This document shows positions 45,617-57,089 of a stretch of DNA of 64,000 bases, in pieces. The position numbers were made by a program, and so were the translations under genes. The first letter of the stretch is position 1. Each line of letters opens with the position of its first letter. The notes below the pieces were generated by a model, which searched no databases, was not told the origin of the DNA, and saw nothing but the letters and a program-made list of their open reading frames with translations. This stretch comes from Jiangella sp. DSM 45060 (lineage in GTDB: Bacteria > Actinomycetota > Actinomycetes > Jiangellales > Jiangellaceae): the NCBI RefSeq assembly GCF_900105175.1, contig NZ_LT629771.1, forward strand, positions 7,026,622 through 7,090,621, given 5' to 3'.

Positions 45617-46225
45617 ATGCCCAAGGTCGTGGACCACGAACAGCGCCGGCGTGAGATCGCCGAGGCGGCGCTGCGGGTGGTCGTGCGCGACGGCGCGGCG
45701 GGTGCGTCGGTGCGCACGGTGGCGGCGGAGGCCGGCTGGTCGACCGGTGCGCTGCGCTACTACTTCTCCACCCAGCGTGAGCTGCGCGAGTTCGTCGCGA
45801 CGGTGGTCAGCGAGCGGGTGGAGCGGCGCGTCACGGAGCGGGCCGCGGCCGAACGAGGGCGGCTGCCGCTGCTCGACCTGGTCGCCGGGTTGCTCGAGGA
45901 ACTGATCCCGCTGGACGAGCGGCGGCGCGAGGAGTTCCTGCTGTGGCTCGCGGTGACGGAGTGGTCACGTCAGGAGCCGCTGGCGGGTGCGGAGGAGCTG
46001 TGGGAGAACCAGCGCCGTCTCCACGTCCAGGTGGTGTTCGCGCTGGCCGGGTTCGAGGGCGAGCCGGTGGACGTCGACCCACGGGTGGCGGCCTGGGCGG
46101 AGTACCTGCACGTCTTCGTCGACGGGCTGGCCACCCAGGCGATGTTCGTGACCGCCCGGATGCCGCCGAAGCGGGTCCGGGCGGTCCTTCGTGAGTTTCT
46201 CGCCGAGGTGCCGCGGCTCAGGTGA
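45617..46225 (+). CDS. TetR-family transcriptional regulator
   Basis: This 202-residue regulator has an N-terminal HTH (RRREIAEAALRVVVRDGAAGASVRTVAAEAGWSTGALRYYFSTQRELREFV) and a helical C-terminal ligand domain (LEELIPLDERRREEFLLWLAVTEWS). ATG 45617 is preceded by AAAGAGG; a GTG at 45602 would add five residues. It likely represses the divergent GAP-family membrane gene through the dyad at 45577-45599. The inducer is unknown; it could be a lipid or drug. Confidence 0.92.
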   Translation: MPKVVDHEQRRREIAEAALRVVVRDGAAGASVRTVAAEAGWSTGALRYYFSTQRELREFVATVVSERVERRVTERAAAERGRLPLLDLVAGLLEELIPLDERRREEFLLWLAVTEWSRQEPLAGAEELWENQRRLHVQVVFALAGFEGEPVDVDPRVAAWAEYLHVFVDGLATQAMFVTARMPPKRVRAVLREFLAEVPRLR

Positions 46226-46361
46226 AGACGCTCACCCCGCCGGGCCCGACCAGCAGGCCGACGACGATCAGCACGATGCCCCACAACAGCTGGCCGCGGA
46301 CCAACGAGACGATGCCCGCGATCACGAGGATGACGGCCAGGATCCAGAGCACGAATTCCAT
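46218..46361 (-). CDS. GPGG-motif small membrane protein, 47 aa
   Basis: The sequence starts MEFVLWILAVILVIAGI, has two hydrophobic segments around RGQLL, and ends GLLVGPGGVSVFT. The GPGG motif near the end defines a family of small actinobacterial membrane proteins of unknown role. It has an excellent AAGGAGG before ATG 46361. Its 3' end overlaps the TetR gene by 8 bp on the other strand. Confidence 0.85.
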   Translation of the reverse strand: MEFVLWILAVILVIAGIVSLVRGQLLWGIVLIVVGLLVGPGGVSVFT

Positions 46362-46461
46362 GGTGCCTCCTTCTCTCATCTCCCGACCGGTTGGTGCCCG
46401 AACGCCCGATCTCCAAACGGGTGGTGCCGACCGCCCGGGCGTCGTGCGGGAGAATGGACCC

Positions 46462-47895
46462 GTGCCCGACAAGCCCGCGATCCTCGACGTCCTCGCCGCC
46501 CGCTACGCCTCGCCGGAACTCACCCGGCTGTGGTCGCAGCAGAACAAGATCGTCCTCGAACGGCGGCTCTGGCTGGCCGTGCTGCAGGCGCAGCGCGACC
46601 TCGGCGTCGACGTCCCCGACGGCGTGGTCGAGGCGTACCAGGCGGTGCTCGAGGACGTCGACCTCGACTCCATCGCCGCCCGCGAGCGCGTCACCCGGCA
46701 CGACGTCAAGGCGCGCATCGAGGAGTTCAACGCGCTGGCCGGCCACGAGCACGTCCACAAGGGCATGACCAGCCGCGACCTCACCGAGAACGTCGAGCAG
46801 CTGCAGATCCGCCTGTCGCTCGAGCACGTCCGCGACCGCATGGTCGCCGTCCTCGTCCGGCTGGCCGCGCGCGCCGCCGAGCACGCCGAGACCGTCATGG
46901 CCGGCCGCAGCCACAACGTCCCCGCCCAGGCGACGACGCTCGGCAAGCGGTTCGCGTCGGCGGCCGACGAGGTGCTGGTGGGGTTCGACCGCGTGCAGGA
47001 GCTGATCGCGCGCTACCCGCTGCGTGGCATCAAGGGTCCGGTCGGCACGGCGCAGGACATGCTGGACCTCCTGGGCGGCGACGACGCCCGGCTCGCGGAG
47101 CTCGAGCGGCGCATCGCGGCGCACCTGGGCTTCGAGCGGGTGTTCACCAGCGTCGGCCAGGTCTACCCGCGCTCGTTGGACCATGACGTCGTGTCGGCGC
47201 TGGTCCAGGTGGCCGCCGGGCCGTCGTCGCTGGCCACCACGGTGCGGCTGATGGCCGGGCAGGAGCTGGTCACCGAGGGGTTCAAGGCCGGTCAGGTCGG
47301 CTCCAGCGCCATGCCGCACAAGATGAACACCCGCTCCTGCGAGCGCGTCAACGGCCTCGCCGTCGTCCTGCGCGGCTACGCGTCGATGGCGGCGGAGCTG
47401 GCCGGCGCCCAGTGGAACGAGGGCGACGTGTTCTGCTCGGTCGTGCGCCGGGTCGCGCTGCCCGACGCGTTCTTCGCGCTCGACGGCCTGTTCGAGACCT
47501 TCCTCACCGTTCTCGACGAGTTCGGCGCCTACCCCGCGGTCATCGCCCGCGAGCTGGACCGCTACCTGCCCTTCCTCGCGACGACGTCCGTGCTGATGGC
47601 CGCGGTCAAGGCCGGGGTCGGACGCGAGACGGCGCACGAGGCCATCAAGGAGCACGCCGTCGCCGTCGCGCTGTCCATGCGCGAGCAGGGCGCGGAGCGC
47701 AACGACCTGTTCGAGCGGCTGGCGGCGGACGAGCGGCTGGGGCTGGACCAGGCGCATCTGGACTCGCTGGTCCGGGCGCCGCTGGAGTTCACCGGCGCCG
47801 CGCGGGCCCAGGTCGGCGCCGTCGTCGCCCGGGTCGAGGAGATCGCGGCCGCTCATCCCGTCGCCGCCGCCTACACCCCGTCGCCGATCATCTGA
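46462..47895 (+). CDS. purB: Adenylosuccinate lyase
   Basis: This 477-residue enzyme of the fumarase/aspartase superfamily acts twice in purine synthesis: SAICAR to AICAR, and adenylosuccinate to AMP. Signatures are RYASPELTRLWSQQNKIVLERRLWLAVL, HVHKGMTSRDLTENVEQLQ (catalytic His region), GRSHNVPAQATTLGKRFA and GSSAMPHKMNTRSCE (flexible signature loop). The length and start (GTG 46462, GGGAG upstream) are typical. It ends in a strong terminator and is not in an operon with purSQL, 6 kb away. Confidence 0.97.
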   Translation: MPDKPAILDVLAARYASPELTRLWSQQNKIVLERRLWLAVLQAQRDLGVDVPDGVVEAYQAVLEDVDLDSIAARERVTRHDVKARIEEFNALAGHEHVHKGMTSRDLTENVEQLQIRLSLEHVRDRMVAVLVRLAARAAEHAETVMAGRSHNVPAQATTLGKRFASAADEVLVGFDRVQELIARYPLRGIKGPVGTAQDMLDLLGGDDARLAELERRIAAHLGFERVFTSVGQVYPRSLDHDVVSALVQVAAGPSSLATTVRLMAGQELVTEGFKAGQVGSSAMPHKMNTRSCERVNGLAVVLRGYASMAAELAGAQWNEGDVFCSVVRRVALPDAFFALDGLFETFLTVLDEFGAYPAVIARELDRYLPFLATTSVLMAAVKAGVGRETAHEAIKEHAVAVALSMREQGAERNDLFERLAADERLGLDQAHLDSLVRAPLEFTGAARAQVGAVVARVEEIAAAHPVAAAYTPSPII

Positions 47896-47906
47896 GGCCG
47901 AGCAGC

Positions 47907-47949
47907 AGAAACCCCGGCGCGGAACCAAAGCAGAACGCGCCGGGGTTCT
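47907..47949 (+). terminator. Strong rho-independent-type hairpin after purB
   Basis: AGAAACCCCGGCGCG (47907-47921) pairs with CGCGCCGGGGTTCT (47936-47949), with a 14-base loop, starting 12 bp after the purB stop. There is one unpaired A in the stem. No T-tract follows, as is common in actinobacteria. Confidence 0.8.
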
Positions 47950-48121
47950 AGCCAGGATCGTCGGTGTTAGCCGCACCTCCCCTGGCGAAATCAGCCTACA
48001 GTCATTGACCTCCTCGTGACCAGGTGTCATCCTGAAGGGCTAACTACATACGGGATCCGCCCGGGTGTAGTTCATCGAAAGTGGATGGGCTACCGGGCGG
48101 GCTGTTGGCCGCGGCTCACTG

Positions 48122-48223
48122 GTGGCCCCCCGAGAGGGAGTGGCGTCGATCCTCGCGAGCATGGTGAGTGTGATCCTCCTCCTGGGTGTTCCCCTGATGG
48201 AGCTCGTGTCGCTGCTGAGGTAG
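48122..48223 (+). CDS. Possible small hydrophobic protein, 33 aa
   Basis: From GTG 48122 a short frame ends with one TM-like segment, ASILASMVSVILLLGVPLMEL, and stops at TAG 48223. It is followed within 22 bp by a hairpin (48245-48272), which would make a neat gene plus terminator. The RBS is poor and the exact start is uncertain (GTG 48140 or ATG 48158 are alternatives). The surrounding 449-bp gap between purB and the subtilase is otherwise gene-free. Confidence 0.35.
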   Translation: MAPREGVASILASMVSVILLLGVPLMELVSLLR

Positions 48224-48244
48224 CGGGGCGGACCGCAGGGAGCG

Positions 48245-48272
48245 AACGGGGCTGGTGAGAACCGGCCCCGTT
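48245..48272. terminator. Hairpin upstream of the subtilase stop
   Basis: AACGGGGC (48245-48252) pairs with GCCCCGTT (48265-48272). It lies between the possible 33-residue ORF and the convergent subtilase gene, which ends at 48345, and could serve either or both. Confidence 0.55.
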
Positions 48273-48344
48273 GTGCGTCGCGAGCCGGGCATGCCGCCGG
48301 GGACGGCGCCGCGCACGGCACCGCCCCCGGACAGCCAGAACCTC

Positions 48345-51300
48345 CTACAGGTCGGGCCGGTCCGTCACGCGCAGGGCGTTGACGATCGGCAGCTGGTAGC
48401 CGAAGCGGTCGTGGAACTGGATGTTGAGCGGACCGCCCTGGTGCTCGACGACGAACGTGTGCTGGTCGGCCCACAGCCCGCGGACCTCGGCGGCCACGTC
48501 GTGGTTGACCAGCACGTACGACCCGTTGACGCTGACGTCGAAGACGCGGCGTCCGGGCAACATGTTCGCCTGGAACTCGGCGAACCCGAGCTCCACCTCG
48601 TACGTCCCGGCGGGCACGTTGTCGAACCGGTAGCCGAAGATGCCGGACCGCCGGCTCTGGAACAGCTTGTCGTCGTCGGTGCCGCCGATGGCGCGGTTGG
48701 TGGACGACGTCTCCACCCGCTGGCCGACCCAGCCCCAGGAGCCGGCGGTGAACGCGCGGTCCGCCTGCCACACGTCCAGGTCGCCGTCGGTGTAGGCGGC
48801 GCCGCCGGCGTTGACGCCCACCTGGTAGGCGGGCACCACCAGCGAGACCGGGACCTGGTGGTTCGGTTCCCGCCCGGCGTTCGTCCCGATCGTCAGCGTC
48901 GCCTCGTAGCGGTTCGGCGCGAGGCCGGTGCTGTCGGCCGTGACGGTGACGGTCGCCGACTCGCCCGGCGCCAGGGTCCCGGCGGCCGGGTCCTCCGACA
49001 GCCACGCCACGTCACTGGCGTTCGGCACGCCGGTGTCGACGAGGTACGCCGTGTTCGTCAGCTGGCTGGTCGCCCACAACTCACCGGTGGCGTTCATCTC
49101 CAGGCCGGCGCCCGGGCCCTCGCCCTGCTCCGGGAACTCGATCGCCGAGATGGTGTCGCAGGTCGACGGGTCGATCTGGTAGATGAACGTGGTCAGCGAG
49201 CTGTTGACCATCCAGAGCACGTTCGCCGTCGGGTTGTAGGCCAGGCCGGCGATGGAGGCGTCCTCCGTCGAGCACTGGGCGAGGGTGGCACCCGGGTCGT
49301 CATGGGACTGGCCCGCGACGGTGTAGATGACGCCCTCGTTCCAGCCGCCGATGTAGAAGACGTCGTCGACGGGGTTGTAGGCGAGGCCGCGCTGCGAGGT
49401 CGCGGTCCACGGCGAGCCCGAGACGACGTACTGTTCGGTGCCGTCGGCGGTGTCGAAGCAGTGGATCGCGTTGTCGCCGCCGACGTTGACCTGGCACATC
49501 GCGCCGGTGCTGGAGTCCAGCGCCATGTCGCCGTTCCAGACGCCGCCCCAGTTGCCCGGGAAGACGGAGCCCGCCTCGCCGGACGTGGAGAACTGGTGGT
49601 TGGTGATGGAGTCGGGGTCGGATACCCAGACGTCGCCGTCGAAGCCGACGCCCCAGGCCACGGAGAGCCCGGTGGTGGGCCACTGGGCCACGACGTCGCC
49701 GGGCGCGGCCGGAGCCATGTCCCGCGACGCGAGGTCGGCCAGCTGCTCCTTGGAGTACGTGCCCAACGCGTTGGTGGCGTTCTCGTCCACCTCCGAGCTG
49801 CCCATCAGCGCCGGCGTCGGCGCCGACTGCCGGCCGGTGCCGCGGTCGACCTCGGTCGCCTCCCAGGTCAGGTCCGCGGAGCCGGTGTTGGTGATGGTCA
49901 CCTCGCCGGAGCGGGTCTGGCCCTCGGTGATGGTCCAGGACAGCTCGTCCGCCTCGACGACGGCGACGCCGGTGCGCAGCGCGTAGTCGACGGTGTTGAC
50001 CTCGCCGTCCTGGTTGATCAGCACGTCCTCGGAGCCGCCCTCGTACCCGGCGCTGCTCGCCTGCACCGTGTAGGCGCCGAAGAACAGCTGCATGGCGTAG
50101 TCGCCGTTCGCGTCCGTGGTCGCCTGCCGTACGACGGTGCCGTCGGGCGCGACGGCGTCGACGGTGGCGCCGACGATCGGCAGGCCGTCGTTGGCGTCGG
50201 CGACGGTGCCCGTGACGGACCCGTTCGGCGGCAGCTCGAACGTGATCGCCGTGTCGTCGGACAGCGCGGCCTCGTTGAACGAGTACTGCAGGGCGTCGGT
50301 GCCGGTCGCGTTCTCGATGCCGACGGTCGCGCTGTTGCCGAGCTCGCGCGCCTCGGCCGGGTCGAGGTTGCGGTAGGCGAAGCTGACGGTGCCGTCCTCG
50401 TACAGCGTGACGCTGAAGTCGATCCGCACGTCCGCGACGCTGAAGAACGACACGTTGCGGTACTCGATGACGAACCCGCCGTCCACGGCGCCGGTGTAGA
50501 CCCCGCCGCCGGCCTGGATGTTGAGGTCGTCCCAGAACGGCGCCAGCGTGGCGTTGGGCGCGGCCGCGTTCGGCAGCGCCGTGTTGGAGTAGTTGGTGAC
50601 GGTCGCGAGGAAGTTCACGTGCCCGTTCGAGGACAGGTACGCGGTGTCGTAGTTCTCGCCGTAGAACGGGAAGCTGAACGGCAGCGCGACCGTGGCCGTC
50701 GCCTCGTCCCCGCTCAGGGCCACCGGGTCGGTGCCCTCGACGTACTCCGACGGGCCGGTGGTGCAGAAGTAGCCGTAGCCGTCGGCCCGCTTCGGCAGCG
50801 CGAAGTCCAGCGTCGACGGACCGCTGACCGTCAGCGCCTGCGTCAGCGGGTCGGCGCACCGGCCGCCGTCGGCGGTCAGCGAGTACGAGCCGGCCGGGAC
50901 CGCCGCGAACGCGTACGTGCCGTCGGCGCCGGTCGTGACCGGGTCGACGGGTACGCCGTCGATGCTGACGGTGGCGCCGGCGACCGGTGCCCCGGAGACG
51001 GCGTCGGTGACGGTGCCGGTGACGGGGTGGCTGCTGGCCGGCTCCAGCGCGACGTCGAGCGTCGTCGCGGTGTCGGCCGTGACGGTGGCGGTGGACGTCG
51101 CGGTCGCGTAGCCGAACGCGGACACCGTCACGTCGTAGTCGCCGGTGGTGAGGGTGAGGGTGTAGGTGCCGTCGGCGCCGGTGGTGGTCTGCCGCTCCAG
51201 CGGCCCGGCGGCGGCGACGGTGGCGCCCTCGACCGGTGCGCCCGCGGCGGTGACGGTGCCGGTGATCGTGCCGGTCTCGCCGGTCGGCGCGGCGTCGATC

Positions 51301-52736
51301 AGCGCGAGCGCGTCGAGCCGGCCCTCGCCCCAGACGTTGTTGTCGTCGGCGGTGCCGCCGCAGGTGAGGTCCTCGACGTCGATGGCGGTCTGGTCGAGCA
51401 GCGCGCGGGTGCCCTCGATGTCGCCGACCAGCGTCGGCGCCGCCGACCACAGCAGCGCGATGGCGCCGGCCGTGTGCGGCGTGGCCATCGACGTGCCGGA
51501 CAGCAGGTTGTAGCCGCCGCCGTCGATCGACGAGCGCACGGCCACGCCGGGCGCGGAGATGCTCGGCTTGATCTCACCGTCCTGGCCGGGGCCGCGGCCG
51601 GAGAAGTCGGCGATGACGTTGTTCGAGTCGTACGCGCCGACGGAGTAGTTGATCGTCCGGCTGCCGGGCGAGCCGCTGCTCGAGCAGGAGTCGCCGCTGT
51701 TGCCGTTGGCCCAGACGCCGAAGATGCCGGCGTTCGCCCACTCGATGAGGATGTCCTCCATGAACGGGTCGTTGGACGGGAACCGCGACCCCCACGAGTT
51801 GTTGACGATGTGCGGGCGCTGCGAGACGTCAGGGTTCTGGCCGTTCAGGTCGGTCGGCGCGAGCATCCACTCGCCGGACGCGATGAGGTCGGCGTCGGAG
51901 CAGGTGTTGCAGCCGTTCGCCGCGATCCACGTCGCGCCGGGCGCCACCCCGATCTGGTTGCCGCTGCCGTCGTCGCCCACCATCGTGCCCATCGTGTGGG
52001 TGCCGTGCGAGTTGCCGGCGCCCTCGAACGGGGTGTCGCTGGAGCCGGTGGCGTCGAACCAGTTGTAGTTGTGGTCGAAGCTGCCGCCGTTGTTGCCGCG
52101 GTAGTGCTCGACCAGCGCCGGGTGGTCGTAGTCGACGCCGCTGTCGATGTTGGCCACGACGATGCCCTCGCCGCGGACGCCGTACTGCGACCAGACGTCG
52201 TCGGCGTTGATGTTGGCGATGCCCCACTCGACGGCGGCCGTGCCCATGCCGCCGGACCCCTTCTCGTCGACCGGCTCGGGCTGGTCGTAGGTGCGCGGCG
52301 CCCGGATCTGCTCGACGCCGTCGAGGGCGGCGATCTGCTCGGCGAGGGCGCGGCTGCCGTCCTCGACCAGGATCGCGTTGGTGATCCAGTGCGCCTCGTA
52401 GCCGACGCCGCGCTCGTCGAGGAGCTTGCGGACGGTGGCCTGCGACTGGTCGGCGGTCGCCTTGAGCTGGTCGACCACGAACTGACCACGTTCGGTCCAG
52501 TCCGCGATGTCCGACGCGGACGTCGTCCGCGCGGTCGAGCTGAACCGGACCCAGAAGTCGGCGCTGTCCTTGACGGCGTCGGGGTCGAACACGCCTGGCT
52601 CGATCTTCGACACGGGCTCGGCCGGACGGCCGAATCCGGCCTGCGCCGGTGTGGCGGCCAGGACCGCCGACACCAAGGCGAAGACCGAGAGTACTGCGGC
52701 GAGATATCGCCGCCCTCGGTGGGCTGGAAGCTGCAC
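48345..52736 (-). CDS. Large secreted multidomain S8 serine protease (subtilase)
   Basis: This 1463-residue exported protease has a signal peptide (GRRYLAAVLSVFALVSAVLAATPAQA), an I9-like propeptide (to about 150) and an S8 domain with Asp in VVANIDSGVDYDHPAL, His in NSHGTHTMGTMVG, Asn in GVWANGNSGD and Ser in LSGTSMATPHTAGA. Two carboxypeptidase-regulatory-like beta domains follow, then a nidogen-like module (LPFSFPFYGENYDTAYLSSNGHVNFL), a third regulatory-like domain, an NHL/propeller-like region (AWGVGFDGDVWVSDPDS, RGLAYNPVDDVFYIGGWNEG) and a malectin-like C-terminus (VGVNAGGAAYTDGDLDVW). It probably degrades extracellular protein and binds carbohydrate. GTG 52736 follows GGAGG. A wHTH regulator is divergent. 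Confidence 0.9.
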   Translation of the reverse strand: MQLPAHRGRRYLAAVLSVFALVSAVLAATPAQAGFGRPAEPVSKIEPGVFDPDAVKDSADFWVRFSSTARTTSASDIADWTERGQFVVDQLKATADQSQATVRKLLDERGVGYEAHWITNAILVEDGSRALAEQIAALDGVEQIRAPRTYDQPEPVDEKGSGGMGTAAVEWGIANINADDVWSQYGVRGEGIVVANIDSGVDYDHPALVEHYRGNNGGSFDHNYNWFDATGSSDTPFEGAGNSHGTHTMGTMVGDDGSGNQIGVAPGATWIAANGCNTCSDADLIASGEWMLAPTDLNGQNPDVSQRPHIVNNSWGSRFPSNDPFMEDILIEWANAGIFGVWANGNSGDSCSSSGSPGSRTINYSVGAYDSNNVIADFSGRGPGQDGEIKPSISAPGVAVRSSIDGGGYNLLSGTSMATPHTAGAIALLWSAAPTLVGDIEGTRALLDQTAIDVEDLTCGGTADDNNVWGEGRLDALALIDAAPTGETGTITGTVTAAGAPVEGATVAAAGPLERQTTTGADGTYTLTLTTGDYDVTVSAFGYATATSTATVTADTATTLDVALEPASSHPVTGTVTDAVSGAPVAGATVSIDGVPVDPVTTGADGTYAFAAVPAGSYSLTADGGRCADPLTQALTVSGPSTLDFALPKRADGYGYFCTTGPSEYVEGTDPVALSGDEATATVALPFSFPFYGENYDTAYLSSNGHVNFLATVTNYSNTALPNAAAPNATLAPFWDDLNIQAGGGVYTGAVDGGFVIEYRNVSFFSVADVRIDFSVTLYEDGTVSFAYRNLDPAEARELGNSATVGIENATGTDALQYSFNEAALSDDTAITFELPPNGSVTGTVADANDGLPIVGATVDAVAPDGTVVRQATTDANGDYAMQLFFGAYTVQASSAGYEGGSEDVLINQDGEVNTVDYALRTGVAVVEADELSWTITEGQTRSGEVTITNTGSADLTWEATEVDRGTGRQSAPTPALMGSSEVDENATNALGTYSKEQLADLASRDMAPAAPGDVVAQWPTTGLSVAWGVGFDGDVWVSDPDSITNHQFSTSGEAGSVFPGNWGGVWNGDMALDSSTGAMCQVNVGGDNAIHCFDTADGTEQYVVSGSPWTATSQRGLAYNPVDDVFYIGGWNEGVIYTVAGQSHDDPGATLAQCSTEDASIAGLAYNPTANVLWMVNSSLTTFIYQIDPSTCDTISAIEFPEQGEGPGAGLEMNATGELWATSQLTNTAYLVDTGVPNASDVAWLSEDPAAGTLAPGESATVTVTADSTGLAPNRYEATLTIGTNAGREPNHQVPVSLVVPAYQVGVNAGGAAYTDGDLDVWQADRAFTAGSWGWVGQRVETSSTNRAIGGTDDDKLFQSRRSGIFGYRFDNVPAGTYEVELGFAEFQANMLPGRRVFDVSVNGSYVLVNHDVAAEVRGLWADQHTFVVEHQGGPLNIQFHDRFGYQLPIVNALRVTDRPDL

Positions 52737-52925
52737 GGTGGACCTCCTGTGTGGGCGCAACACGGCGGAGGGAGGTGGCCAGGCACCGTGTCACACGTGT
52801 CCGAAATGCGGTGCCGCCATCCTCGCGACGTCCGGCTACCGGCGACAAGGTCGGGCGGAGGGCAAGATCGAGGCCGTTGACGGGCGATGTCACAGGCATT
52901 GACTCCTGGATGCCCGGGAATTAAC

Positions 52926-52938
52926 CGGAAATATTCCG
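52926..52938. promoter_or_regulatory. AT-rich palindrome in the subtilase/wHTH divergent region
   Basis: CGGAAATATTCCG (13 bp, perfect dyad about T932) lies in an unusually AT-rich stretch (52918-52970) between the subtilase and the winged-helix gene, 75-90 bp before the latter's ATG. It is a candidate operator or promoter. The rest of the 277-bp gap (52737-52917) is GC-rich with no recognisable feature. Confidence 0.45.
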
Positions 52939-53013
52939 TGAGACATACCAAAACGTCGCGAAACCTGTCATGCTGCCAAGCAATCGGTGGGGCGATTTGC
53001 AGGGAGTTGGTGC

Positions 53014-53523
53014 ATGGTGTCCGCAGCGCCATACATTGAAGTGATCACGCCATTCGTCATCTGCGTCGGCACGTCTCTCGAGGACTCGACCGCGATCGCC
53101 CAGGCGATCGACCGGCGGGCCATCGTGATGATCGCGCCCGACTCGGAGGCGGCGCGCAAGCTGCTGGTCGGCGACACGGGCATACCCGACAGCCCGGCCG
53201 GCATGGAGGATCTCGAGACCCGCGTCATCGAACGCGGCTGTCTCCGCGTCGACCTCGTGTCCCGCCAGGTCACCTGGGGCGAGGTCGACATCGCGCTGAG
53301 CGCACGCGAGTTCGACCTGCTGGCGACGCTCGCGACGGAGGCCGGCCGGGTCTGGACCTTCGAGGAGTTGATGGCGCGGATCTGGAAGACCCGCTACCTG
53401 GGCGACGCCGACCCCGTCGTCTCGGCGGTGAAACGACTTCGGCGGCGACTGGCCCTGGTGGTCGACGAACTGCGCGTGGTGTCCGTGCGCGGCGTCGGCT
53501 TCCGGCTCGTCGTCCCCGATTAG
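53014..53523 (+). CDS. Stand-alone winged-helix regulator (OmpR-type DNA-binding domain)
   Basis: This 169-residue protein begins MVSAAPYIEVITPFVICVGT. Residues 1-65 are a short, non-canonical N-terminal part, possibly a shrunken receiver-like fold lacking the Asp and Lys active residues. Residues 70-169 are an OmpR-type winged helix (VDLVSRQVTWGEVDIALSAREFDLLATLATEAGRVWTFEELMARIW, VVSAVKRLRRRL, VVSVRGVGFRLVV). No kinase is nearby. ATG 53014 is preceded by AGGGAG. It is divergent from the large subtilase and may control it; the N-terminus may sense a ligand instead of phosphate. Confidence 0.8.
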   Translation: MVSAAPYIEVITPFVICVGTSLEDSTAIAQAIDRRAIVMIAPDSEAARKLLVGDTGIPDSPAGMEDLETRVIERGCLRVDLVSRQVTWGEVDIALSAREFDLLATLATEAGRVWTFEELMARIWKTRYLGDADPVVSAVKRLRRRLALVVDELRVVSVRGVGFRLVVPD

Positions 53524-53917
53524 GGCGGCCGGTCCGCAGCGGCCGGTATGGGTTGGGTGCGGACGGCGGTGGTTCGGTCGGGGCAGGGTGCGGACCGAAC
53601 CGCCGCCGAGCCGTCGTCGACCCGGGACCACGCCCGGATGGCGTGAGCCCGGAACGCGACTCAAGATCATCGCTCGACGTGGCGTCCCCGCGCCTCGGAC
53701 CGAGGAGTGCCCGCTCCTTCCCGGTCCCCGGACAGCAGCGGCCATGACGAGAGGCAGCAGGGGACGCCAAGGCCGCAACCCCACGCGCGGCACGCCGAGC
53801 CGGCACCGGACCAGGTCGACAAACCCCGAGGATCAATCGGGCTCGCTCATCCAGGGTGTGCCCGACTGGGTATCCTTGAGTACGCCCCCAGTTCTCCGCC
53901 GCGCGAGGAGCGTGCCC
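53524..53917. other. Gene-free region upstream of purS
   Basis: The region holds a terminator hairpin (53565-53607) for the wHTH gene, then about 300 bp of unstructured GC-rich sequence in which the purSQL promoter must lie. Frames open here are Arg/Pro/Ala-rich and lack start signals. TATCCTTGAGTACG at 53872-53885 is the only promoter-like AT-rich spot. Confidence 0.5.
53565..53607 (+). terminator. Hairpin terminator after the wHTH gene
   Basis: GGTTCGGTC (53571-53579) pairs with GACCGAACC (53593-53601), and the stem extends through GGCGGT/GCCGCC (53565-53570, 53602-53607) with one G-T pair. The loop is 13 bases. It starts 42 bp after the wHTH stop. Confidence 0.7.
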
Positions 53918-54169
53918 GTGGCCCGCGTCGTTGTCGACGTCATGCTCAAGTCCGAGATTCTCGACCCGCAGGGCAAAGCCGTGCAGGGTGCGTTCGGCCG
54001 GCTCGGCTTCGAGGGTGTCTCCTCGGTCCGGCAGGGCAAGCGATTCGAGATCGAGTTGGACGGCGAGGCGACGCCCGAAGCCGTCGCCGAGATCGAGCGG
54101 GCCGCCGCCACGCTGCTCGCGAACCCCGTCATCGAGGACTTCACCGTCCACGTGGAGGCCGGCGTCTGA
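53918..54169 (+). CDS. purS: Phosphoribosylformylglycinamidine synthase subunit PurS
   Basis: This 83-residue protein bridges PurQ and PurL in the FGAM synthase complex. It reads [22 protein letters not shown], with [21 protein letters not shown] and a C-terminal [15 protein letters not shown], all family hallmarks. GTG 53918 has GAGGAG at 7 bases; a GTG two codons upstream is too close to it. Its TGA overlaps the purQ ATG (TGATG). Confidence 0.95.
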   Translation: MARVVVDVMLKSEILDPQGKAVQGAFGRLGFEGVSSVRQGKRFEIELDGEATPEAVAEIERAAATLLANPVIEDFTVHVEAGV

Positions 54170-54836
54170 TGCGCGTCGGCGTCGTCACGTTCCCCGGCTC
54201 CCTCGACGACCGCGACGCCGCCCGGGCGGTCCGGGTCGCCGGTGGCGAGGCCGTCTCGCTCTGGCACGGTGACGCCGATCTGCACGGCGTCGACGCCGTG
54301 GTGCTGCCGGGCGGCTTCTCCTACGGCGACTACCTGCGCTGCGGCGCCATCGCGCGGTTCGCCCCGGTCATGGAGCCGCTGGTCGACGCCGCGCGCGGCG
54401 GGCTGCCGGTGCTCGGCATCTGCAACGGCTTCCAGGTGCTGTGCGAGTCGCACCTGCTGCCGGGCGCGCTGATCCGCAACGACCACCGCAAGTTCGTCTG
54501 CCGCGACCAGCCGCTGCGGGTCGAGAGCACGTCCACGGCGTGGACGTCCGGCTACGCGGCCGGCCAGGAGATCGTCATCCCGCTGAAGAACGGCGAGGGC
54601 GGCTACGTCGCCGACCAGCGCACGCTCGACGAGCTCGAGGGTGAGGGCCGGGTCGTCGTCAGGTACACCGGCGACAACCCCAACGGCTCCTACCGCGACA
54701 TCGCCGGCGTCACCAACGCCCGCGGCAACGTCGTCGGACTCATGCCGCACCCCGAGCACGCGGTCGAGGCGCTCACCGGGCCGACCACCGACGGCCTCGG
54801 CTTCTTCACGTCCGTTCTGGAAGGACTGGTCCGTTC

Positions 54837-54840
<4 letters not shown>
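54169..54840 (+). CDS. purQ: Phosphoribosylformylglycinamidine synthase subunit PurQ (glutaminase)
   Basis: This 223-residue class I glutamine amidotransferase releases ammonia from glutamine for FGAM synthesis. It has a nucleophile Cys in [12 protein letters not shown], catalytic His/Glu in [26 protein letters not shown] at the N-terminus and [20 protein letters not shown]. It is coupled to purS by TGATG and to purL by GTGA. Confidence 0.97.

Positions 54841-57089
<2,249 letters not shown>

Noticed and set aside
48045-48130. GGGTGTAGTTCATCG resembles the 5' part of a tRNA.
   Set aside because: No anticodon arm, T-arm or closing acceptor stem can be formed downstream.
53588-53917. N-terminal extension of PurS.
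   Set aside because: The upstream in-frame sequence is Arg/Thr/Pro-rich and contains a hairpin; GTG 53918 has a good RBS and gives the family length.
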